Positions 43,393 to 52,308 of a DNA stretch of 52,384 nucleotides are shown here, in pieces. The stretch lies in assembly GCF_002946355.1 (NCBI RefSeq), contig NZ_PKOZ01000016.1, forward strand, positions 1 to 52,384, written 5' to 3'. The notes beneath the pieces were generated by a model. That model worked only from the letters and a program-made list of their open reading frames with translations, made no database searches and was not told where the DNA came from. The DNA is from Pradoshia eiseniae. GTDB lineage: Bacteria; Bacillota; Bacilli; Bacillales; Pradoshiaceae. Made by a program: the position numbers and the translations under genes. The first letter of the stretch is position 1; every line of letters starts with the position of its first letter.

Positions 43393-44811
43393 CTAAATCA
43401 AGTCTGTATATAATCTCTCATATTCAATGGCCGAGCGTTCCCAGCTATAATCTTTTTTCATTGAATTCTTGACGATATTCTTCCAAACATCTGGTTTCTT
43501 ATAGAAAGACACAGCCCGCTGAATCGTATAAAGCATGTCATGAGCATTAAAATTCGTAAAGGAAAAGCCGTTTCCTTCTCCTGTATACTCATTATATGGC
43601 TGTACAGTGTCGCGCAGGCCTCCTGTTTCGCGCACGATTGGCAAAGTACCATAGCGCATGGCAATTAATTGACTCAATCCGCATGGCTCAAACTTAGACG
43701 GCATAAGGAATAGATCAGCTCCCGCATAGATTTGATGCGCAAGATCTTCATTAAATCCTATATGCACACGGCATTTATCCGGATACCACTGAGCTGAGTA
43801 ACCAAAGAAGTGCTCAAATTCCGGATCACCCGTTCCAAGCAAGATAAATTGAACGTCCTGTTGCATGATTTCATGGAAGACAGCCCGCACTAAGTCAAAT
43901 CCTTTTTGTTTCGTCAGGCGTGAAACAACAGCGATTACCGGCTTATCCTCGTCAACCGGCAAGTTAAAATACTCCTGGAGCTTTTTCTTATTCATCTTCT
44001 TGCCGGCTAAATCATTTGCGCTGAAAGGCTGTGCCAAGGATGGATCGTTCTTCGGATTGTACAAGTCATGGTCAATCCCGTTTACGATGCCATATAAATC
44101 CTGATCCCTAGATTGCAGTATTCCCTCAAGCCTCTCCCCAAAATACGCGGTTTTGATTTCTTCCTTATAGGTTGGGCTGACCGTCGTGATAGCGTCAGAA
44201 TAGGTTAGCGCTGTTTTCATGAAGTTGACGCATCCTCCGAACTCAACCTGATTAAAGAAATCATAATGCACGCCAAGCACGTCACCAAGGAAGCCTTTTT
44301 CATAAATCCCTTGGAACATTAAATTATGAATGGTAAATACGTTCTTTACGTTAGCCAGCTTCGTATTGTGATGCTGTGTCTTCAAGAGAAACGGAATCAT
44401 TCCTGTATGCCAGTCATGGGTGTGTATAATGTCCGGCAGAAAAGGAATATGATAAAGCGTCTCAATAGCCGCCTTGCAAAAGTAGGCGAAGCGCTCTCCG
44501 TCATCAAATTGCTCATATAATTTAGGACGATGGAAGTAATATTCATTATCCATGAAATAATAAATGATTCCCTCATATTCTAGTTCATATATTCCGCAAT
44601 ACTGCCTTCTCCAGCTAAGCTGCACCTCAAATTCTGCTATTCTTTTAGCGGAATCAAAAAAACGGGCAGGGATTGTTCCATACTTCGGAAGCAGCACCCT
44701 TACCTCATGCCCTAGTTTCTTTAATTCTTTTGGAAGTGAGCCGGCCACGTCGGCCAGCCCACCAGATTTTGCAAATGGCACACACTCAGATACAACAAAT
44801 AAAACATTCAC
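43393..44811 (-). CDS. glgA: Glycogen synthase (ADP-glucose)
   Basis: A 472-residue GT5 enzyme that extends alpha-1,4-glucan from ADP-glucose. The N-terminal KSGGLADV (15-22) binds the sugar nucleotide, HTDW-like IHTHDWHTGMIPF follows, and the C-terminal domain has SRLTKQKGFD and MPSKFEPCGLSQLIAMRYGT. Its ATG overlaps the glgD stop by four bases, so translation is coupled. Confidence 0.97.
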   Translation of the reverse strand: MNVLFVVSECVPFAKSGGLADVAGSLPKELKKLGHEVRVLLPKYGTIPARFFDSAKRIAEFEVQLSWRRQYCGIYELEYEGIIYYFMDNEYYFHRPKLYEQFDDGERFAYFCKAAIETLYHIPFLPDIIHTHDWHTGMIPFLLKTQHHNTKLANVKNVFTIHNLMFQGIYEKGFLGDVLGVHYDFFNQVEFGGCVNFMKTALTYSDAITTVSPTYKEEIKTAYFGERLEGILQSRDQDLYGIVNGIDHDLYNPKNDPSLAQPFSANDLAGKKMNKKKLQEYFNLPVDEDKPVIAVVSRLTKQKGFDLVRAVFHEIMQQDVQFILLGTGDPEFEHFFGYSAQWYPDKCRVHIGFNEDLAHQIYAGADLFLMPSKFEPCGLSQLIAMRYGTLPIVRETGGLRDTVQPYNEYTGEGNGFSFTNFNAHDMLYTIQRAVSFYKKPDVWKNIVKNSMKKDYSWERSAIEYERLYTDLI

Positions 44812-45842
44812 GAATTCATCAACTCTCCTTGCTTTACACCTTTTTGAACAACGATTGGCTGGAATGGAGAACCGATTAATACTGTACCATCAGCAATCTC
44901 AACATCTTTATCGAGGATGACATAATCCAATTTGCAATTCTTGCCTATCTTGGTTTTTTGCATGATGATTGAGTTTTTGATGCTTGTTCCCTCATCAACA
45001 TTAACTGCTCTAAAGATAATGCTGTGGTCAACCTCACCCTTAATAACACAGCCATTGGCGACCATTGCTTGCGTAACATTGGAGCCGGCGCCGTACTTGG
45101 AAGGCGGCTCATCCTTAACCTTCGTATAAATCGGGCTAGTTTTCATGAATAGCTGATACCAATTGTCAACCTTCAGCAATTCCATGCTTGTTTGGAAATA
45201 GGAACCGATAGAATCAACAGTTGCCAAGTATCCATCATATTCATATACGTTGACCTTAAAGCCAGAATAATGGTCCTGTACAGCTTCACTCACGGATGTA
45301 TAGCCCGTTTCCTTGCGTTCCTCAATCAGTTTCACAAGCAAATCCTTTTTCAAGACATACATATTGAGGGAAACCTTGCCTTTTTTGACTTCTGTAATAT
45401 CTCCGCCCATTTTCAAATGCTCTTTTAATACGGCATTGAAATCAATATTACATACCGTATGGCTATTGGCGACAACCACAAATTCCTGCTCGCTTCTCTC
45501 AAGATAGGTCATATGATAGGAGAAATGCTCCAAAGAGGTAATTTCACCGTTTGTCTCTGCTGTATGAGGGACTGGCAAGAAGAACAACCCATCTCTCTTT
45601 CTGTTCAAATCCCAATTCTTCCCTGTTCCAAGGTGATCCATCAAGGAGCGGAAATGGTGCTGAGGATAGACGGCCACATTAGAAATTCCGGAATTCACCA
45701 TACTAGACAGAATAAAATCAATCAGCCGGAAGCGGCCTGCAATTGGCAAGGCTGCTACATTACGGTGGTTTGTTAATATATCAAGAGATTCAAAGTTTTG
45801 CGTGGCATCAATGATGCCCAACAATGATTTATTCATATTCAT
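44808..45842 (-). CDS. glgD: Glucose-1-phosphate adenylyltransferase subunit GlgD
   Basis: A protein of about 344 residues related to GlgC but lacking the GGQGTRL nucleotide loop. It starts LLGIIDATQNFESLDILTNH in place of [10 protein letters not shown], so it is regarded as a regulatory partner of GlgC in Firmicutes. It has the nucleotidyltransferase fold and a C-terminal beta-helix (INGVINE-like hexapeptides). The frame opens at TTG 45857, but AAAGG is seven bases before ATG 45842. It lies between glgC (19 bases) and glgA (overlap). Confidence 0.94.
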   Translation of the reverse strand: MNMNKSLLGIIDATQNFESLDILTNHRNVAALPIAGRFRLIDFILSSMVNSGISNVAVYPQHHFRSLMDHLGTGKNWDLNRKRDGLFFLPVPHTAETNGEITSLEHFSYHMTYLERSEQEFVVVANSHTVCNIDFNAVLKEHLKMGGDITEVKKGKVSLNMYVLKKDLLVKLIEERKETGYTSVSEAVQDHYSGFKVNVYEYDGYLATVDSIGSYFQTSMELLKVDNWYQLFMKTSPIYTKVKDEPPSKYGAGSNVTQAMVANGCVIKGEVDHSIIFRAVNVDEGTSIKNSIIMQKTKIGKNCKLDYVILDKDVEIADGTVLIGSPFQPIVVQKGVKQGELMNS

Positions 45843-45861
45843 TTCAGCGCCTTTCAATATA

Positions 45862-47016
45862 TTAGGATAGTTTTATTGCATTCTCTTCTGTGAGCAGCTC
45901 TGGATTGACAAGAATGACATCCTCATCATCAATCGGCTTGATTACCTGGTTATCTGGAATGATTGCGCCTGGAGGGATAATGGCTCTTTCAATCACGACA
46001 TTCTTTCCGATAATCGCATCAGACATGATAACCGAATCCTTGATGTGTGAGTTCTCTCCTACCCTTGCACCATAGAATAAGACGGATTTCTCTATCTTAC
46101 CTTCTACGATACAGCCTTCATTGATTAGCGACTCTCGCACAACTGCCTTATCAGATAAATATTGAGGAGCGCGATTTGGATTGACAGAATAGATGCGCCA
46201 TTTATAGTCATACATATTTAGTTCGCAGTCCTCATCCAGCAAGTCCATGTTGGCTTCCCAATAGCTTGTGAGAGTACCAACATCCTTCCAGTAGCCTTGG
46301 AATGGATATGCATAAACTTTTTTATTATATTTCAATAACATCGGGATAATATCTTTCCCAAAGTCGCGTGAAGAGTTCTCATTTTGAGCATCCCTGATAA
46401 GAAATTCCTTCAGCACCTTCCGATTGAAGATGTAGATGCCCATAGAAGCAAGATTGTTCTTTGGATTCTTTGGCTTTTCATCGAACTCCTCAACGGAATA
46501 ATCATCTCGGGTGTTCATGATGCCAAATCGGCTTGCTTCATCCCAAGGAACCTCAATGACAGAAATTGTTGCATCTGCTCCTTTTTCCTCGTGATACTCT
46601 AGCATTTTGGAATAATCCATTTTATATATATGGTCACCGGAAAGGACAATCACATAATCAGGATCATATTGATCAATATAATTCAGGTTTTGATATACAG
46701 CGCTGGCTGTTCCTGTGTACCATCTCATTTCTTTGGATGCAGAATATGGCGGAAGAACCGTCACTCCTCCATCTCTCAAATCTAGATCCCATGCGCTGCC
46801 ATTCGATAAGTAAGAGTTAAGTAATAATGGCTGATATTGGGTCAATACTCCAACAGTATCAATGCCAGAATTGGTGCAATTACTTAATGTGAAATCTATG
46901 ATTCTATATTTCCCGCCAAAAGGTACTGCTGGTTTTGCAACATCAGCGGTCAAAGCCTCAAGCCTTGTTCCTTGTCCCCCTGCGAGCAGCATTGCCATAA
47001 TTTTTTTCTTTGCCAT
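45862..47016 (-). CDS. glgC: Glucose-1-phosphate adenylyltransferase
   Basis: A 384-residue catalytic subunit that makes ADP-glucose. The nucleotide loop GGQGTRL is at 13-19, followed by [15 protein letters not shown], and the product-binding [12 protein letters not shown] and [14 protein letters not shown] tracts are present. A C-terminal left-handed beta-helix follows. Ribosome site GGAGTTAATTC lies inside the end of glgB, which overlaps this gene by 59 bases in another frame, an unusually long overlap. Confidence 0.97.
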   Translation of the reverse strand: MAKKKIMAMLLAGGQGTRLEALTADVAKPAVPFGGKYRIIDFTLSNCTNSGIDTVGVLTQYQPLLLNSYLSNGSAWDLDLRDGGVTVLPPYSASKEMRWYTGTASAVYQNLNYIDQYDPDYVIVLSGDHIYKMDYSKMLEYHEEKGADATISVIEVPWDEASRFGIMNTRDDYSVEEFDEKPKNPKNNLASMGIYIFNRKVLKEFLIRDAQNENSSRDFGKDIIPMLLKYNKKVYAYPFQGYWKDVGTLTSYWEANMDLLDEDCELNMYDYKWRIYSVNPNRAPQYLSDKAVVRESLINEGCIVEGKIEKSVLFYGARVGENSHIKDSVIMSDAIIGKNVVIERAIIPPGAIIPDNQVIKPIDDEDVILVNPELLTEENAIKLS

Positions 47017-48937
47017 TTTGAATTAACTCCTTCCGTTTTTTGATTGGGCGAAGCACTGTGATACCAAATGGAGGTATCTTTACAACGACATGATATGGTT
47101 TTCCGTGGAAACCTTCATCCTGTGCCGGTATGGCTTTTTTATTCACATGATTGCTTCCGCCATATTTCACATCATCACTATTTAGTATTTCTTTATATTC
47201 ATGCTTATCCGGAACGCCGACTTTGTAGTGATCATATGCGACATTTTTGAAATTACAGATAATAATTAATGGATTGCCGCCCTTATCTCTGCGAACAAAG
47301 GAAAAAATCGATTGATCTGTGTTGTTGACATCAATCCAATCAAATCCTTCTGGATAGTCATCAAGTTCGTATAAAGGCTTGGAGCGCTTGTAGAGTTTGA
47401 GTAGATCCTTAAAGAATTCATTCAATTTCCGATGGGTATCATAACCAAGCAGGTTCCAGTCAAGCTGTTCTTTATCTTTCCATTCAGAAAACATGCCTAG
47501 CTCTCCGCCCATAAACAATAACTTTTTCCCGGGATGTGCTGTCATATATCCTGCTAACAATTTGAGTTGCGAGAATTTCTCTTCATAACTTCCTGGCATT
47601 TTGTCCAATAGGGATTTCTTACCATGAACTACTTCATCATGTGACAAAGGCAGAATAAAGCGTTCGGAGTATGCATACATCAAGGAGAATGTTACTTTAT
47701 GATGGAGATTCGAGCGGAAATGCTGATCGGCTTCCATGTATTCCAAAATATCGTTCATCCAACCCATATTCCACTTATAGGTAAATCCTAAACCTCCTTC
47801 AGCAACCGGCTTAGTTACCCCAGGCCAATCCGTTGAATCTTCCGCCATCATAAGCAAAGAAGGGTCATGTTCTTTCAGTACACGGTTTAATGTTTTCATA
47901 AACGAAATCGCATACGAATTAATGTCTCTATCAAATGTATTCGGCCAATAAATCATATTGGCTACCGCATCAACTCTGAACCCGTCCACATGGAAATAAT
48001 CCATCCAGTAGCGGGCATTAGAGATGAGGAAGCTGTGTACTTCCGGTCTTCCTAAATCGAAATTAGCAGTTCCCCAGACTGGATTCTCCCGAAACCTGTG
48101 GTCTTGATATTCATAAACAGGAGCACCGTCAAACATATACAGCCCATGAGCATCCTTGCAATAATGCCCAGGCACCCAATCCAGCAAAACCCCAATGTTG
48201 TTTTGATGACATTGGTCAATGAAATACCTTAAGTCATCCGGATTTCCATAACGGCTTGTTGGGGAATAATAGCCAGTCCCTTGATATCCCCAAGAACCGT
48301 CGAACGGATGCTCAGTTAGCGGCATCAATTCAATATGGGTATAGCCCTGGTCAAGGACATAAGGAATCAGCTCAGATGCAAGCTCTCGATATGTATAAAA
48401 ATAATCAACCTTACATTCGTCGCTAGGAACGAAACCATCTTCATCCTTTATTTTTTTCTTCCACGAACCCGCGTGCATTTCATAAATATAGAGCGGTTCC
48501 TCCGGATTATTCTTTTTGGACTTCTTCTTACACCATGACTGGTCGCCCCATTTGTATCCTGTGTCATACGGAAAGACAATTGAGGCCGTATTTGGCCTGA
48601 TTTCTGAATAGAAGGCATAGGGATCACTTTTTAGAAGAATTTCGCCGGACATTGCTTCAATCTCATACTTGTAAATTTCATTGGAGAGATTTGCTTCAAT
48701 GAGGACAGACCAGATTCCTTGCTCGGATACTTTCAGCATTTCGTAACCTTTACCATTCCATTTGTTGAAAGAACCGACAACACGGATGCTGCGTGCGTTT
48801 GGGGCAAATACTGTAAAGCGGGTAAACACTTTATTGTTCTTCTCTATCAAATGGGCTCCAAACAGCTTGTAAGCGTCATAAAGTGAGCCCTCATGAAATA
48901 AGTGAATCTGATAATCTGTCGGTGCATTATGAGGCAT
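46958..48937 (-). CDS. glgB: 1,4-alpha-glucan branching enzyme
   Basis: A 659-residue GH13 branching enzyme with an N-terminal CBM48 (about 25-115) and a catalytic barrel. The nucleophile is Asp323 ([10 protein letters not shown]), the acid is Glu366 (MMAEDSTDW), and the transition-state aspartate is in LSHDEVVHG. The tail [20 protein letters not shown] runs into glgC and is basic and probably disordered. First gene of the operon. GGGTGATGGC precedes ATG 48937. I saw no convincing sigma-E promoter, though the B. subtilis operon is sporulation-controlled. Confidence 0.97.
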   Translation of the reverse strand: MPHNAPTDYQIHLFHEGSLYDAYKLFGAHLIEKNNKVFTRFTVFAPNARSIRVVGSFNKWNGKGYEMLKVSEQGIWSVLIEANLSNEIYKYEIEAMSGEILLKSDPYAFYSEIRPNTASIVFPYDTGYKWGDQSWCKKKSKKNNPEEPLYIYEMHAGSWKKKIKDEDGFVPSDECKVDYFYTYRELASELIPYVLDQGYTHIELMPLTEHPFDGSWGYQGTGYYSPTSRYGNPDDLRYFIDQCHQNNIGVLLDWVPGHYCKDAHGLYMFDGAPVYEYQDHRFRENPVWGTANFDLGRPEVHSFLISNARYWMDYFHVDGFRVDAVANMIYWPNTFDRDINSYAISFMKTLNRVLKEHDPSLLMMAEDSTDWPGVTKPVAEGGLGFTYKWNMGWMNDILEYMEADQHFRSNLHHKVTFSLMYAYSERFILPLSHDEVVHGKKSLLDKMPGSYEEKFSQLKLLAGYMTAHPGKKLLFMGGELGMFSEWKDKEQLDWNLLGYDTHRKLNEFFKDLLKLYKRSKPLYELDDYPEGFDWIDVNNTDQSIFSFVRRDKGGNPLIIICNFKNVAYDHYKVGVPDKHEYKEILNSDDVKYGGSNHVNKKAIPAQDEGFHGKPYHVVVKIPPFGITVLRPIKKRKELIQNGKEKNYGNAARRGTRNKA

Positions 48938-49373
48938 GCCATCACCCTTTCAGTACTTTATCGAATTATTTATAATATATTAATTAAACTATTTATTGCA
49001 TGAATATTGCAAATATAAATTTAATTGTATATATATATATTACCTAATGCTTTACCCTTTAATATCGTGTCAATTGTTTTTTATTCCCTTGATCAAGAAG
49101 ATTGAAAACACCCAAAAAGTCTTATTTTCAGATATTTATTTATAAATTTTTTATAGTATGTATCCTTAACTAATACTTCTATTAATCTTTTCAACTTCCT
49201 GCTTAAACTTTTCTAGATTAATACAATTGAATATATTCTACTACCACTTTTGTTCTTCCCTATATTCCATCATACTAGATAATACACATAGTATTACATA
49301 ACAAAAAGCTCCCGATGGAATGACAATTTTGTTAGATAAGCCGGCTATATCGCTCTCTAAGTTCCATCGAAAA
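48938..49373. other. AT-rich intergenic region upstream of glgB
   Basis: Very AT-rich with long alternating AT (around 49028-49041). It must hold the glg promoter near 48960-49050, but no single match stands out. TGGAATGACA/AGTTCCATCG segments near 49315-49370 form a loose inverted repeat (CCGATGGAA with TTCCATCG). No gene is seen. Confidence 0.5.
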
Positions 49374-49410
49374 TAAAAAAAGCCATGTACTCTATCGTAC
49401 ATGACTTTTA
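49374..49410 (-). terminator. Terminator of tRNA cluster 1
   Basis: AGCCATGTAC (49381-49390) pairs with GTACATGACT (49398-49407). The A run before it gives a T tract on the minus strand. Confidence 0.85.
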
Positions 49411-49415
49411 TTGTA

Positions 49416-49487
49416 TGACCCCTACGGGATTCGAACCCGTGTTACCGCCGTGAAAGGGCGGTGTCTTAACCGCTTGACCAAGGGGCC
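49416..49487 (-). tRNA. tRNA-Glu (TTC)
   Basis: A 72-base cloverleaf with TTC in loop CTTTCAC. Acceptor GGCCCCT pairs with AGGGGTC, discriminator A, no encoded CCA. As read, identical to the copy at 51172-51243. Confidence 0.96.
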
Positions 49488-49490
49488 AAA

Positions 49491-49566
49491 TGGTGGCTCA
49501 GGACGGAATCGAACCGCCGACACAAGGATTTTCAGTCCTTTGCTCTACCGACTGAGCTACTGAGCC
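49491..49566 (-). tRNA. tRNA-Phe (GAA)
   Basis: 76 bases with encoded CCA, anticodon loop CTGAAAA. Identical as read to the copy at 51696-51771. Confidence 0.96.
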
Positions 49567-49579
49567 AACATTATATAAA

Positions 49580-49656
49580 TGGCGGTCCGGACGGGACTCG
49601 AACCCGCGACCTCCTGCGTGACAGGCAGGCATTCTAACCAACTGAACTACCGGACC
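49580..49656 (-). tRNA. tRNA-Asp (GTC)
   Basis: 77 bases with encoded CCA and discriminator G, anticodon loop CTGTCAC. Identical as read to the copy at 51830-51906. Confidence 0.96.
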
Positions 49657-49671
49657 ATTATGAAAATATTA

Positions 49672-49764
49672 TGGAGGAGGAAGAGGGATTCGAACCCCCG
49701 CGCGGTTTGACCCGCCTCTCGGTTTTCAAGACCGATCCCTTCAGCCAGACTTGGGTATTCCTCC
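49672..49764 (-). tRNA. tRNA-Ser (TGA), variant copy with U73
   Basis: 93 bases with long variable arm and encoded CCA, anticodon loop CTTGAAA. Compared with the copy at 52017-52109 it has discriminator T (plus-strand A at 49675) instead of G. It also has a compensated change in the anticodon stem (TCGGT/ACCGA versus CCGGT/ACCGG) and one change in the variable-arm loop. Confidence 0.93.
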
Positions 49765-49774
49765 GTTTTGTAAA

Positions 49775-49850
<76 letters not shown>

Positions 49851-50249
49851 ATTTTTGCACTCTCTCGTTGACTGCTTTTTTATTCTAACCTGTATCCAGC
49901 TATATTTCAACAAGAAATATATGGGAATACCAATATATTTTTAGTACATATCTTTATGTAGATAATTAACTATATCAGTAGAGTGAGTGTTAATCCTTCT
50001 ATTGCCCTTCTATGCTCCTAGAACGCTGTTTTTAGCGGCTATCCTGGTAATTGGCTCTATCTGCTTTTGTAGCCTTTCTGGCGCTTAATTTAAGGCTTTA
50101 AATACTTTAGAAAGACTGATGTATCATTCGTTAATATCCTGACCGTAATATTAAGACAAAAAGAAGCCTTTAACATTTACAACAATACTTTATGTCCATA
50201 CGCCCTTCCAGTTATACAACTTCATAAGTATTCATGCCATAAAGTTTAA
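49851..50249. other. Intergenic region before tRNA cluster 1
   Basis: About 400 AT-rich bases. I see no gene. TTAATCCTTCTATTGCCC at 49990-50007 resembles box b of the island repeat at the left end of the window, and ACGCTGTTTTTAGCG (around 50022-50036) is a small palindrome. The promoter of the five-tRNA cluster should lie in its left part, but I cannot single out one. Confidence 0.4.
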
Positions 50250-50899
50250 TTACGTACACGTACACGCACCCGACCAGCGCCCAATTCATCTACTGCACAA
50301 AGCGGAAGCTATCCGCCACGACGACGGAACGAATCCAGAGCCTGTTGAACTGCATCCTTAAGGCCGGAGTCATGTCCATGGACGCCCGGCTTTCATCTTT
50401 GCGTCATGCTGGCGCAATAGTCCCTAATAATGTCTTTCCGACGGTTTGGAAGAATGGCAATTGGCTTTCAGGCTTTTAGCATTTACGATAATAAGCTGGT
50501 ACTTTTCCTTACCCGTATAGAACTCATCTATGGCAATCACCTACGGCAAGGCAGCCGATTCCTTCATGGCGGCTGGGACAATGTCATCAAACTGCTGGAT
50601 GTTGGTACTGATACACGAGCAGTATTGAGCTGCAATTTCCTATAATGTGTTCGCTTTCGCAGCTCGTATTTAGCTTTGTTCGTCCCATTCTTTTGAGAAG
50701 CGTTGATACCGATCGACAAACGGGTTCCGTTCGGCAAACCTCTTTCCACAAGGGCAAACATACCTCCGTTTCCGATATTGAAGAACCGTTGGTCGTTCCG
50801 CCATCTTAAGATGACGAACGGACTGAATCCGATAATCATGGACTTTCTCCGTTTCCTCGCCACATCTTGGACAAGTATGCGGTGCCATGGGCATCTCAA
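50250..50899 (-). pseudogene. Decayed ISL3-family transposase
   Basis: The 5' part reads CPRCGEETEKVHDYRIQSVR and RRYVCPCGKRFAERNPFVDR, the zinc-finger and DNA-binding head of ISL3 transposases. Further fragments in other frames give VIAIDEFYTGKEKYQLIIVN, MDMTPALR and VVADSFRFVQ, then a stop and MNWAL, which follow the family order including a DDE-type VIAIDEF. Several frameshifts and stops separate them and the C-terminal third is missing. I could not define terminal inverted repeats. It lies between two tRNA clusters. Confidence 0.85.
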
Positions 50900-50984
50900 C
50901 GGTTATTTCAAAACACCATGATCCTTCACCTCAGACTTTGTCACCATCACATCTTCTAAACCCGGAATGTTATGTTAAAATTCA

Positions 50985-51062
50985 AGAGCACACATCTCCT
51001 TTTCGACTTGTTTCTGGACAATTCAAGTATAAGAAAAGCGGAGCATGTGTGCTCTTTTTTTA
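50985..51062 (+). terminator. Long hairpin followed by T run
   Basis: AGAGCACACAT (50985-50995) pairs perfectly with ATGTGTGCTCT (51045-51055). Inside, CTCC/GGAG, TTTTC/GAAAA and GACTTG/CAAGT extend the stem. T residues follow. It points to a plus-strand transcript, yet all genes nearby are on the minus strand, so it may be an insertion-sequence end or an unrecognised RNA. Confidence 0.55.
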
Positions 51063-51138
51063 TGTCCTTTTTTGGACACCCCAACATTTAGTATAGATTC
51101 CATTTAACATAGAACCAAAAATATATACTCATATACAG

Positions 51139-51166
51139 AAAAAAACCATGTACATTTGTACATGGT
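51139..51166 (-). terminator. Terminator of tRNA cluster 2
   Basis: ACCATGTAC (51145-51153) pairs with GTACATGGT (51158-51166). A residues before it give a T run on the minus strand. The stem core CATGTAC is shared with the cluster 1 terminator. Confidence 0.88.
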
Positions 51167-51171
51167 TTTTA

Positions 51172-51243
51172 TGACCCCTACGGGATTCGAACCCGTGTTA
51201 CCGCCGTGAAAGGGCGGTGTCTTAACCGCTTGACCAAGGGGCC
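51172..51243 (-). tRNA. tRNA-Glu (TTC)
   Basis: 72 bases, anticodon loop CTTTCAC, no encoded CCA. Last gene of cluster 2 and identical as read to the copy at 49416-49487. Confidence 0.96.
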
Positions 51244-51246
51244 AAA

Positions 51247-51337
51247 TGGCGGAGAAGGAGGGATTTGAACCCTCGCGCCGGTTACCCGACCTACACCCTT
51301 AGCAGGGGCGCCTCTTCAGCCTCTTGAGTACTTCCCC
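51247..51337 (-). tRNA. tRNA-Ser (GCT)
   Basis: 91 bases with long variable arm and encoded CCA, anticodon loop CTGCTAA, discriminator G. Confidence 0.95.
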
Positions 51338-51342
51338 AAATA

Positions 51343-51417
51343 TGGCTCCGCAGGTAGGATTCGAACCTACGACCGCTCGGTTAACAGCCGAGTGCTCTAC
51401 CACTGAGCTACTACGGA
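51343..51417 (-). tRNA. tRNA-Asn (GTT)
   Basis: 75 bases with encoded CCA, anticodon loop CTGTTAA. Acceptor TCCGTAG pairs with CTGCGGA through one G-U pair. Confidence 0.95.
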
Positions 51418-51429
51418 ATAATATTGATA

Positions 51430-51503
<74 letters not shown>

Positions 51504-51518
51504 ATTATGATATTTTTT

Positions 51519-51592
51519 TGGAGCGGGTGAAGGGAATCGAACCCTCATCATCAGCTTGGAAGGCTGAGGTTTTACCACTAAACTACACCCGC
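51519..51592 (-). tRNA. tRNA-Gly (TCC)
   Basis: 74 bases with encoded CCA, anticodon loop CTTCCAA, discriminator T. Confidence 0.95.
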
Positions 51593-51597
51593 ATCTA

Positions 51598-51674
51598 TGG
51601 GGCGGCTGATGGGAATCGAACCCACGAATGTCGGAACCACAATCCGATGCGTTAACCACTTCGCCACAACCGCC
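51598..51674 (-). tRNA. tRNA-His (GTG)
   Basis: 77 bases including the extra 5' G (position -1) paired with C73, encoded CCA, anticodon loop TTGTGGT. Confidence 0.95.
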
Positions 51675-51695
51675 GTGCGTTATTGTTTTAATAAA

Positions 51696-51771
51696 TGGTG
51701 GCTCAGGACGGAATCGAACCGCCGACACAAGGATTTTCAGTCCTTTGCTCTACCGACTGAGCTACTGAGCC
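51696..51771 (-). tRNA. tRNA-Phe (GAA)
   Basis: 76 bases with encoded CCA. Same sequence as the cluster 1 copy. Confidence 0.96.
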
Positions 51772-51829
51772 ATAACATTTCATTTCTTTATATGCTGCTC
51801 AATGCTTAATCGATGAGCTAACAGTAAAA

Positions 51830-51906
51830 TGGCGGTCCGGACGGGACTCGAACCCGCGACCTCCTGCGTGACAGGCAGGCATTCTAACCAACTGAACTAC
51901 CGGACC
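51830..51906 (-). tRNA. tRNA-Asp (GTC)
   Basis: 77 bases with encoded CCA. Same sequence as the cluster 1 copy. Confidence 0.96.
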
Positions 51907-51913
51907 ATTTTAA

Positions 51914-51987
<74 letters not shown>

Positions 51988-52016
51988 GCGATAAGAATGT
52001 TTCTGTAGAGAATATA

Positions 52017-52109
52017 TGGCGGAGGAAGAGGGATTCGAACCCCCGCGCGGTTTAACCCGCCTCCCGGTTTTCAAGACCGGTCCCTTCAGCCAGACTTGGG
52101 TATTCCTCC
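52017..52109 (-). tRNA. tRNA-Ser (TGA), normal copy
   Basis: 93 bases with long variable arm, encoded CCA and the usual discriminator G. Compare the variant copy at 49672-49764. Confidence 0.96.
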
Positions 52110-52116
52110 ATATATG

Positions 52117-52193
52117 TGGTGGACCTTGTAGGACTCGAACCTACGACCGGACGGTTATGAGCCGTCTGCTCTAACCAGCTGAGCTAAAGGTCC
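52117..52193 (-). tRNA. tRNA-Ile2 (CAT, lysidine-modified)
   Basis: 77 bases with CAT anticodon and encoded CCA. Body GGACCTTTAGCTCAGC matches the Bacillus Ile2 tRNA whose C34 is changed to lysidine by TilS, not the elongator Met tRNA, which is the next gene upstream. Identity is from comparison with memory of B. subtilis. Confidence 0.8.
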
Positions 52194-52198
52194 TATTT

Positions 52199-52275
52199 TG
52201 GTAGCGGCGGAGGGGATCGAACCCCCGACCTTACGGGTATGAACCGTACGCTCTAGCCAGCTGAGCTACACCGCC
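52199..52275 (-). tRNA. Elongator tRNA-Met (CAT)
   Basis: 77 bases with encoded CCA, anticodon loop TTCATAC, acceptor GGCGGTG closing with a G-U pair at 1-72, as in the Bacillus elongator Met tRNA. Confidence 0.9.
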
Positions 52276-52308
52276 AAAATATGAATCCTATTAGGTTTAG
52301 GTAAGTAA

